From contig CM053031.1 in NCBI GenBank assembly GCA_028564925.1, positions 94,267,273-94,331,272 on the forward strand: a stretch of 64,000 bases of DNA, written 5' to 3'. The notes beneath the pieces were generated by a model. The model was not told the DNA's origin, made no database searches, and was given only the letters and a program-made list of their open reading frames with translations. Shown piece after piece: positions 55,501 through 64,000 of this stretch. This DNA comes from Lithobates sylvaticus (Eukaryota; Chordata; Amphibia; Anura; Ranidae). Positions within the stretch are counted from its first letter, which is position 1. Each line of letters begins with the position of its first letter. Position numbers and translations under genes: made by a program.

Positions 55501-55779
55501 TTAAGAGGGAAAATCTTCTGTTAAAAAGGTTGTTTTAACCAGCAGGCACTGAAGCTCAATGGAAATAGGCCGTCTATGATGGCTCCCCTTTTCCTCGTTC
55601 CCTGTGGACCAATGGGTAAAGCCAATCACAGATCGCTGTCCAAGCTTACAGCGCGAAATGATCTCATATGTAAAAATCAAGCGCCGCTCCTCCTCCTCAC
55701 ACAGAGACAGCGTGTGAGGAGGGGGAGATGAACGGCTGCAGCGCCGTAAGTTTAAAAAAAAAAAAAAATCTGCAGCAAT
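55501..55779. repeat. Head of a repeat that leads into a minisatellite
   Basis: Includes the inverted pair cctcctcctcacac/gtgtgaggagggg around 55,690-55,728 and a poly-A run. The arrangement (GC-rich head, poly-A, then tandem cagtgccat) suggests one dispersed repeat type. Confidence 0.45.
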
Positions 55780-56215
55780 CTGTCCCCAATGCCCTCTGTG
55801 CCCAGGGGCTGTGCCATCCCCTGCCATCTCATCCCCAGTGCCATCCGCCAGTGCCATCCCCAGTGCCATCTGCCAGTGATCCCCAGTGCCATCTGCCAGT
55901 GCCATCTGTGCCATCTGCCAGTGCCATCCCCAGTGCCATCCCCAGCCACCTGTAGTCAATCTGTCATCAGTGCCACATATTAGTGCCATCTGTGCCACCT
56001 GTCAGTGTCACGTGCCATCAAGTCACCTGTCCTCGTATTAGTGTCGTCTGTCATCAGTGTCACTACAATTAGTGAATATCAGTGCCATGTATGAGTGCCA
56101 TCTATCATCAGTGCCACATATTAGTGCCATCTGTCAAATCAGTGCCCCGTATTAGTACCATCTGTCATCAGTGCCACATCAGTGGTGTCATCAGTTAGTG
56201 TCACGTGTCATCAGT
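55780..56215. repeat. Degenerate minisatellite of cagtgccatc(t/c) units
   Basis: Tandem copies of cagtgccatctgccagtg, later atcagtgccacatattagtg and catcagtgtcacgt. The unit length drifts between about 11 and 35 bp and becomes more irregular rightward. Confidence 0.88.
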
Positions 56216-56775
56216 ACGTAAGGTCCTTTCCAGGGCCTTCAAAAGTGTAATAGGTAGTCCATAGAACAATCCCTGCATGTTAGGCCTCTCTAAGTTTTCT
56301 CGTAATACCACAGAATTTATTTTGGGGTGTCAGTATAACACATGCCATGTGAGGAAAATTACAATGACTGAAAAAAAATAAAAATAAAAAAATAATTCAT
56401 TTTGCTGTTGACAACATCAAAAAGGTACTTGGAATGTTTTCAAAAAATCAAGGTAAATCATCGGCCACCATACATATTATGCTATATCACAAAGGCCAAA
56501 TAATTTTATAACAAAGATATGTAATAATGTATTATGAAGAAAAATTTATTTCTAATTGTATATTTACGGTCTTTTTTCAATTATAGCGCAAAAAATTACT
56601 GCTCTTTGAAGACAAAAAAATTCATTTTATGCAACTTCAAAACTTCAGTGGATGGGATTTGTCCATTAAGCCATCCTGCTTGAGTACTTCATTTGTCCAT
56701 TTTTGAAAATATAGTAAATCACCTTAAAAATAATATATAATAATTATTTGTATATGACTTATTTATGGTAATTAA
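56216..56775. other. AT-rich stretch without a gene
   Basis: No feature recognised except tatagcgcaaaaaattactg (56,583), a word common to the repeats of families 1 and 2. Confidence 0.45.
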
Positions 56776-57225
56776 CCACTTGCCACCCAGGCCAATTCTG
56801 ACACTTCTCTCTTACATGACAAAATCATAATTTTTTTGCTAGAAAATTACTCAGAACCCCCAAACATTATATATATTGTTTTAGCAGACACCCTAGGGAA
56901 TAAAATGACGGTCATTGCTACTTTTTATGTCACACAGTATTTGCGCAGCAATTTTTCAAATGCGTTTTTTTGGAAAGAAACTGTTTCATAATAAAAAAAT
57001 TAAAAAAATAAAACACAAAAATTAGCCCGATTTTTTGTATAATGTAAAAGATGATTTTACGCCAAGTAAATAGATACCTAACATGTCACGCTTTAAAATT
57101 GTGCACACTCGTGGAACGGCGACAAACTTCAGTACTTAAAAATCTCCACAACGCTTTAAAATTGTTTAGAGGTTACATGTTTAGAGTTACAGAGGAGGTC
57201 TAGTGCTAGAATTATTGCTCTCTAA
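56776..57225 (-). repeat. Family-2 repeat, inverted, TTAA end
   Basis: Starts ccacttgccacccaggccaa after TTAA (56,772-56,775). Family blocks: cagacaccctagggaataaa, acagtatttgcgcagc, acatgtcacgctttaaaatt, gagttacagaggaggtc. The far end is not clear. Confidence 0.65.
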
Positions 57226-57579
57226 CATATGTAACCTGTGTGTATCTGGCTCTGGTACTTGCCAGTGCCTCACCAGCCACTGACCTCACTGCACTTCCAT
57301 GCCATACACAAGTCAGTTTTGTTTGTTTACCAGTGGGTGGGTTGAATGAAACAAACTGACTTAATTCCCCTATCCACACATTTGATGTGGATGGGGGAAG
57401 CCGTATGCTGAGCTATTGAGTTTTTACTCCGTCAGAGTACACTGATCAGCCCTTCCTAATATAGCCTGCAGTGTTGATCGAGTGGGGAAAACTCAACAGG
57501 GTGGTTGTATAAAAGTTAATTGGTAGCTTCACTTCTGTACAACCACATGGACTGAAATGTGTCTGATGGGTTTACTTCC
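57226..57579. other. Unassigned stretch
   Basis: A weak inverted pair around acaagtcagttttgtttg (57,308) and gaaacaaactgacttaa (57,347-57,363) is visible. No gene is recognised. Confidence 0.45.
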
Positions 57580-58010
57580 TCTTTGTTTCCCTGCAAAGGT
57601 AAAGCATAATGGGCTACTATGCATTACATAGTAGCCCATTATGTGTCACTTACCTGACACAGGAGCCAGCGATGTCACCGCTGTCCCCTCTTCCACAAAG
57701 CGTCCATCTTCCTTCCGGGTATTGCTGCTCCAGCGATGTGAGTGGCCGGAGCAGCGATGAAGTCACTCCGGCACATGCACGCAGCAGCTGTCAGTGACGG
57801 CATGTTAGCCTTCACTGACGGCATGCTCAGTGTGCTTGCACCGGTGTCTACGGCGCGCATGCGCCGTAGACATCGGTGGCCATTTTAAGGGAAATATCTC
57901 CTTAACCGTGTAGGTTTAGGAGATATTGCTTGCACCTACAGGTAAGCCTTAATCTATGCTTACCTGTAGGTTAAAGTGGTGTGTAAGGGTTTACAACCAC
58001 TTTAGACCAT
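57580..58010. repeat. Dispersed repeat shared with 5.03-5.47 kb
   Basis: Begins tttacttcctctttgtttcc and ends at the gcttacctgtaggtt block, inverse order to 5031-5470. Internal palindromes: taatgggctactatg/catagtagcccatta (57,608-57,642) and gtctacggcgcgcatgcgccgtagac (57,846-57,871). Confidence 0.7.
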
Positions 58011-58511
58011 AGAAATGTAAATAGACAAGAAAAATCATATCCTAAAAAAAGCTTTAATACACATCTGTTTCAACTGTAATTGAGACTATACTTACAGGAC
58101 CAATTTTTGGGGTTAAAAAAGACAAGCAACAAACTTGAGTCGCTTCGATTCTTATAACTGCCATTTTCGCTCCCTAACTCTATCAGTTAGCAACAGACCT
58201 TCAAACTGACCTTAATCATTTCCTTTTGCTTCCCTGTGTGACTGTGAAGTAATGTGACCACAACCCTATGTGTATTTACAGCAGACTGAGGGAAAATATG
58301 TGACAAACAGCAGTATCCCACTTCAGCACACTCAGGAAATAGGGACCGCTGAGTTGCTTCATCTTCTATGGAAGTTGTGTTATGGCACGGCACGCAAGGC
58401 AATATGAGCACCAAAGGTCAGCAGGAACTGAAAATGACACAAGATTTTGTTCATACAAGTGATAAATGTGCATAAACATCCATATCAGACAAATCTGATC
58501 TCTCACGTGAC
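58011..58511. other. Unassigned stretch
   Basis: No coding sequence or repeat I can name. Confidence 0.45.
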
Positions 58512-58616
58512 AATATGTGGACAACAAATAGACAATTGTGATAGTACATGGGCAACAAACAATTAGTAGTGGAAATATATAGGAAACAAACAGGCAATCA
58601 TTGAAATATAGTGGCA
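58512..58616. repeat. Degenerate ~35-bp tandem repeat, left part
   Basis: Copies of gggcaacaaacaaagacagtagtggaa-type units (ggacaacaaatagacaattg, gggcaacaaacaattagtag, ggaaacaaacaggcaatc). The series resumes at 59,336-59,415 (gggcaacaaacagacagtag) beyond a TTAA insertion. Confidence 0.7.
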
Positions 58617-58620
58617 TTAA

Positions 58621-59323
58621 CCATGTCCAGTCTGGGCCAATACTGACATTCCTCTCCTACATGTAAAAAACATAATTTTTGTTGCTAGCAAATTACTTAC
58701 AACCCCCAAACATTATATATATTTTTTAAACAGAGGTCATAGAGAATAAAATGCATCTGCCTGTGGAATGGCGCCAAACTATGATACCTAATAATCTCCA
58801 AGCTTTAAGAGCCTTTACAGGTTACCAGTTTAGAGTTACACAGGAGGTTTGGTGCTATATTATATGGGATAGCCCAGTAAAGGTGACAGCGGCGGGAAAG
58901 GGTGAGAGTGAGACCCCCCTTGCGCCACCTGTAAAATTAATCCAGTGGCTCTTTAGCTGATAAGATTACTTTTTTTTTGTAGGGAATTGCCAGCAGAAGA
59001 AAATTATATCTCAATCATTGCTGCAGCGATGACCAGGGTATTACCCTTCCCATCCAATACCACCGCTTCAGGCAGGTCGGCCGAGACTGAAACTCTCCTC
59101 CAGTTTGCAGGAGCCCCAGGTGCTGGCAATGCATATAGTAATGAAGATAAGGAGACAATTCTGGGCAGCCGCACTCCAAAAGAAATTTTGCCTTTTATTG
59201 AAAAATCAGGATCACAAAATACAGGCCACAGCAGAACGATACAAAAGAGTTGACGTGTTTCACACTACAAACAGTGCTTACTCATCCAAGGTTGTTTATA
59301 TACGTACGGCGGATGGGAAGTAG
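58621..59323 (-). repeat. Family-2-like TTAA element splitting a minisatellite
   Basis: The left end ccatgtccagtctgggccaa after TTAA (58,617-58,620) is a diverged family-2 end, and the right end gcggatgggaagtag precedes TTAA (59,324-59,327). Part of the interior (59,170-59,290: gccttttattgaaaaatcag; gacgtgtttcacactac) resembles another dispersed repeat. The interrupted tandem repeat resumes on the right, confirming the insertion. Confidence 0.7.
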
Positions 59324-59415
59324 TTAAATGAATGGTTATTTAATTATATGGGCAAAAAACAAGCAGTTGTAACACTACAAGGGCAACAAACAGACAGTAG
59401 TGGCAATAATTAAAG

Positions 59416-61163
59416 TGTATCTAAATCCAAGTCCAAAACATTGTATTACATCTTACCAGTCCTTAGATGTACTGTATCAATGGGGGGGGTGGTTTGGGGG
59501 GCAGGGTTGCCCCTTTTAGAAAAGGAAGTGTATTTAAAATGACAGAAAACCCCGACCCCATCTCTTACAATATCTCCATAACAATGGGGGCAGTTTTTTC
59601 CCCCAAAGTGTGTTGATACCATGGAGATAAGACAGCAAAGTTCACAGGGTTTTTTTCTAATTGCACTTATCAAACACATATAACAGTACACTTTTAATGG
59701 TATATTTAACAGATTCCCAACTCCCACTCCTGCTGGCAGTAGAAGAAGACCAATGTAAATGCCAAACTGCAGCTGAGGTCTCTCCATCAAGCTCATGTGG
59801 CAGCATTAAATGTCTGAGTGCCAAGTCAAGCAGCAGTGCTGCCACATTGGAAGTAAGGAAGTGAGTCTCAGGATTCCAATAATTGGATATCCGTGTATTT
59901 CTCTTTACTCCTAATGGCCAAGAGACACAGAATTCTGCCCATGATTCCAAATTGCAGTAAAATTGTGGCAAAGTTTGGGTGCCATTATTTTTCAATGGAA
60001 CCCCAAACACAGCATGATTTTGCTGTGATTGTCATGTGACAAAATGTGCGCAAATTTCAGGAAAGTAAAGAGGCATCTGGATCAGGGCCAAACCTTGGAC
60101 CCCAAGCTTCTCTGCCATGACAGACGTGCATAGGGCAGCCCACCCAAGTGAACGGCCTGCTCTATGTGACGTGCATGGTAATCACGATCACGAAAAGAAA
60201 TCGAGAGCAGGAACGGGCATTCCAGTGATGATTAATGTGAACGGGGCTTTAGTGAAAATAGCTGCAATGAGAAGAATAGGGAGAAAAAAATAAGGTATCC
60301 AAAGAATACTTAACATGCAATTACCTGTAGCTCCCTGCCTCAGTTAGGCTAAGTTTAATTTGGTCCTTCTGTGTTTGGTGGAGTAGTAGTCTGTTTTTTT
60401 GGTCTAGTCAGGTGTCCCTAAGTTTGGTGGTTGATTACTCTTGCCTTCTCCTGGAAGAAGCATCCAGAAAATACAGTAGGAGGGTCAACCAATGAGTTAC
60501 GCATATTTATTTTACTTCAGCTAATCCCAGGGAAGGGACACCCAGAAGCTGGCTGGGGAGACAATAAATGTTTGGGAAGCCTGTTCAGAGCATTCTTCTC
60601 CTCTTGGGGCTGTGGCCCCTGGGAAGCAGCCAGTGTGTGCTCTAAGAATTGTTGTTTCGCCTCAGCATGTGTATGCGGCTGAGGGCCTGAAGGAGATATG
60701 ATTAAAGGACATTTGCTGGAGGCCATCACCTGTGGAGGCCAGTCTGGAGAAGGATCCTTCTCTCCCTCTCTGAAGAGTGTCTCATAGAAACTGGAATAGG
60801 TGACACTGACTGTTGTCCTTTGACATTGTAAGACCTTGAACTAGGATCTCAGGCATATAGTTCCAGATTAGCTGCCCATTCCTTTCAACACCCTGCCCCC
60901 ATCAATCACAAGAAGAAGTCTGGTGCTAAAGGTCTCTAAATCTACAAAAAGACATCCCCTAGATTGGAACTGTGTCTGGGGCTGGCAGCCTCTGTACTAT
61001 TATGGGAGAACCTGTCTATTTCCAGCAGCCCGTTTGTGGGAGAGCACTTCATATCTGTAGGTATATGTTTCTAAAGGTGTCTTTGTTATGATTTTTATGA
61101 TAAGCGTGAGGTTCCACTTTGAAGTTAGGAAAATATAACTAAAAACATACCCTTTTTTAAGCC
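59416..61163. other. Long stretch without a recognised gene
   Basis: ORFs of 116-117 codons at 59,446-60,010 have no domain and overlap each other on one strand. 60,090-60,260 resembles the outer part of a frog repeat. I see no RNA gene. Confidence 0.45.
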
Positions 61164-61166
61164 TTA

Positions 61167-62286
61167 TGCCCCGTATACACGGTCAGACATTCTGATGGAA
61201 AAAGTCCGATCGGATTATGTTGTCGGAAAATCCGATCCTGTGTGGGCTCTAGCGGACTTTTTTTGTCGGAATCTCCAACGGAAAAAATTAGCTGTAGAAA
61301 GCTGTAGCTGTAGAATAAGTTTTGCAGCGTTTTTGCAGTAGTGTTTTTTAGCTTTTTTTTTTTTTCTTACCAAAACTATACTCCCACAAAAGCTTATGGC
61401 TCAGAAACACTGATTAACCGCATTTTTAAGCTTTGTTCAGTTTTATATAGCTGAAAAACTCCTCTCAAAACCCACTATTTCTGGATTTTTTTTCCAGCCA
61501 GAAAAAGCCTAATGCCGCGTACACACAAGCTGAAATTCCGTCCAAAAAATCTTGGATGGTTTTTCCGACAGAATTCCGCTCAAGCTTGTCTTGCATACAC
61601 ACGGTCACACAAAAGTTCTCTGAACTTTCAAGAACGCGGTGACGTACAACACTACGACGAGCCGAGAAAATGAAGTTCAATGCTTCCGAGCATGCATCGA
61701 ATTGTTTTCCGAGCATGCGTGATTTTTTGCGCGTCCGAATTGCATATAGACGATCGCATTTTCGGATAGGAACTTTTCCCGACTGAAAAATAGAGAACCT
61801 GCTCTCAATCTTTTTCTGGCTGGAATTCTGCCATACACACGGTCGCATTTTCCGTCAAAAAGCTCTCATCTGAGTTTTGCTGGCGGCATTTCCGATCGTG
61901 TGTACACAGCATAAGGCCTCGTGCACACTGGACATTTTTACTGCTGCTGCAGTCAATAAACTCCCCAGCATTTTTATGTGCTAGGCTGTTTTTTTGGCAG
62001 AGGCATTTGCTAGCTCAAAAAACCCCCAACAGTGGGTTTTGAGAGGTCTAATCGGCTACACATGTGAATTTCCATGCAAACACGATGGGAGCTTTTTCGG
62101 CGAGTATGCAATTCTGACATTTTCTAGCATAATCGGAAAAATTCGACGCCCCGGAAGCATTAAACGTCCCTAGTGCTGTGGGTTTTATTTGTGTTATCGA
62201 CCGTCGGAATTGGTGTGAACGTGTGTGGGCAAAAAGCTGGAACAGCTTAAAAACGTCAGAAAAAATCCGATCGTGTGTACGCGGCA
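61167..62286. mobile_element. Harbinger-like MITE, outer copy, with nested insertions
   Basis: The ends tgccccgtatacacgg (61,167) and cgtgtgtacgcggca (to 62,286) are near-inverted and flanked by TTA (61,164-61,166; 62,287-62,289). It is the same superfamily as 3942-4369. Family sequence is confined to the outer ~130 and ~240 bp; the centre is another MITE and a third inverted family (actatactcccacaaaagct), which reappears inverted at 62,345-62,375. Confidence 0.65.
61513..61911. mobile_element. Harbinger-like MITE, inner copy
   Basis: Ends tgccgcgtacacac and gtgtacacagca are inverted and flanked by TAA (61,510-61,512; 61,912-61,914). 399 bp, with the same tccgac/cgatcg-rich interior as the family. 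Confidence 0.78.
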
Positions 62287-62680
62287 TTACTGAAAAACGC
62301 TGGAAAAACGCTTGGCTATTCTGTGTTTATCAGCGTTTTTGAGCCATAAGCTTTTATGGGAGTATAGTTTTGCTAACAAAAGCTGAAAAACGCTACAGCT
62401 AAAAAAAAAAAAACACTCAAAAACTCACTCTACAGTACAGCTTTCTACAAAACTGGGTCCCGTGTGCATGAAAACTCTAGAACCCACTAGTTCTTGTTTT
62501 TTTTCCAGCCAAAAAACACCCCTGCCAAAAAACGCTTTAACAGCCCATGTGTGCTGGACATGATAACATGGCTAGGGGGTTTTTGCAAAAAAAAAAATGC
62601 CTTAAAACTGTACCTGAAAATTTTTTTGTAAAAGCTAGCCAAAAACAGCAGCTGTAAAAATGTCCAGCATGTGGGCCGAA
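61915..62680. mobile_element. Third MITE family with GTGCACACTGGACATTTTTAC-type ends
   Basis: ggcctcgtgcacactggac (61,915) pairs with gtccagcatgtgggcc (62,661-62,676), and the next bases atttttactgctgctg / cagcagctgtaaaaat continue the pairing. The TTA-flanked right end of the outer Harbinger-like MITE lies inside this span at 62,286, so the order of insertion is unclear. Confidence 0.5.
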
Positions 62681-64000
62681 AAAAGTAAAAAAGAAAAAAC
62701 AGAAAAAATGAAAAAAAAGACAGAAAAAGTATTTAAAATGCTTATAATCAGCTTTTTTCCTTTTCATTTCCCTTTTTTTTTTATTCATTCCAATGTGCCT
62801 TTGAGCCTTCTAGAAAATTTGGCTACTCCAGGTAGTTCCCTAGCACTGCCTCCTCCCTCCTTGCACATCATAGCCCTCTCCTTTTCTGGAAGTGTCTACT
62901 TATACTTTCTGCTGGCCCGGCTCCTTTGCCCCTCCCTGTACCTTCCTACATAACCTTTTTTTTTTAAGCTGCTGGGGGGAGAAGCAAGGGGTATACGATA
63001 CAGAGTGTCACTTGAGTGGCAGCTCTATGATATGCTGGGGCTGCTGACATCACATCCAAGATGAAGATGCCCAGTAGCAGTCTTGGGACTTTTGGATGTC
63101 CACACAAGAAAGGCTTTTACAGGAAAATAACATGCATAAAATACATTAAACGTAATCTTATGGGATGAAATGAATGGTGTGGGGACAGGGTCCCTTTAAG
63201 GACTGTGGCATGGGTCCATTGGAACTGAAACATTCCTGATAGTGATGCCATTATAGCAGACGGTGCCACTGTAAGCTCAACGGAGGCAGCTATATATGGT
63301 ATAGTAATATGAGAACATAGACAAAATGGGCAGCTGTGCTCACAGACACAATATGCTGTAGATGGGATTTTAGTTCCAAATTTACATAAACTGTGGAAGG
63401 ATAATGCCATGAAATAACTGCATGCACATATGCAGAGTAACAATAAGTACAAAAGCAGCTTAATGGTGTAAAAAGAAGTTACAGTTACAAGTAACCAGTT
63501 TCCTAAAATGTCTGTAAAATCAAACCTCTCTCGAACACCTAAAGTAGCCACAAGTGTGAAGGAGTAGTACCCTCATTGGGTTTTTATTGCCGTCTGCATT
63601 CCTATGGGCACACATTGCAAGACTCGGATTTCTCAGAAAGTGAGCTTGTTTCCAAACTATAGGACCTGGTTCACACGACCTCCAGCTTGCAATGGTTAGT
63701 CTGGGGAGGTGGGTCAGGCCCTTTTCACTTTGGAAATCACAGGGGACTTATACTATTTCATACATGCAAGCACAAATGCCCATTAAAGGAAACATGCTGT
63801 AGGCAAAATATGCAGGGTGCCAATCCTGATGTTCACGCAGGCTCTCTGGTTTCAGTATTTTCAGTCTCAGACATGGAATGAACATGCAGCAAGTATCAAA
63901 ACTGATCTGCATACTTGCTTCAGGTCAGTGACTCTGATTTACGAAAGTCAAAAGGTTAGCATGAGCATCTAACAACTAGCTAGTGCTGTGTACTGTAAGC
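62681..64000. other. Stretch to the window end without a recognised gene
   Basis: A poly-A/poly-T pair (62,683-62,780) and GC-moderate sequence follow. The longest frame (144 codons, minus strand 63,117-63,551) has no domain and looks fortuitous. Confidence 0.45.

Noticed and set aside
59446-60010. Overlapping 116- and 117-codon minus-strand frames
   Set aside because: No domain, mutually overlapping in different frames, no splice or start context.
63117-63551. 144-codon minus-strand ORF near the right edge
   Set aside because: Composition is not protein-like, there is no recognisable domain, and no splice or promoter context was seen.

Overview
The window looks like intergenic or intronic DNA of an anuran, most likely a true frog (Ranidae). 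The evidence is the repeat content, not a host gene: DIRS-like retrotransposon debris, Tc1 elements of an amphibian type, a CR1 and an L1/Tx1 LINE, several hAT families, and many copies of AT-rich repeats whose ends abut TTAA, which I associate with ranid genomes. I recognise no conserved multi-exon host gene. Repeat family numbers (1-4) below are labels for this window only.

Layout. 1-1049 holds a worn DIRS-like element. 815-10788 is two head-to-tail copies of one ~4.99-kb segment, nearly identical, joined at a 3-bp microhomology; each carries a Tc1 element, a hAT-like element, a MITE and TTAA-flanked repeats. 11,040-12,490 is minisatellite and polypyrimidine DNA. 12,633-13,294 (minus strand) is one exon-like ORF resembling a Ulp1/C48 cysteine protease, the only candidate gene that is not an obvious transposase. 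13.4-30.4 kb is nested repeats: families 1 and 2, a palindromic hAT MITE with a perfect 8-bp target duplication, a 3.7-kb Tc1 composite carrying three younger insertions, and smaller MITEs.

The centrepiece is 30,559-42,801: a 12.2-kb hAT transposon bounded by TAGGGATG-type ends and a perfect 8-bp target-site duplication (gtggcaat). It has its own TATA/CCAAT promoter set in three hairpins, a ~6-kb array of about 92 units of 64-65 bp (each with a 3' splice-site-like motif), a BED-finger hAT transposase broken by one stop and one homopolymer frameshift, and a second array of twelve ~147-bp units. The terminal 260 bp of another copy lies at 48,806-49,065.

43-48.3 kb is a CR1 fragment interrupted by a near full-length L1/Tx1 LINE (ORF1 intact, ORF2 with an endonuclease deletion), running into an assembly gap of 486 N. 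49-64 kb is further hAT, Tc1, MITE and minisatellite debris, with stretches I cannot assign.

The genes here do not form a pathway; the window is a stratigraphy of insertions. Clear nesting orders are: L1 into CR1; a hAT end into an older hAT (49.06 kb); a hAT MITE into a family-2 repeat (18.07 kb); and a TTAA element, a hAT MITE and an LTR-like unit into a Tc1 (20.1-23.8 kb).
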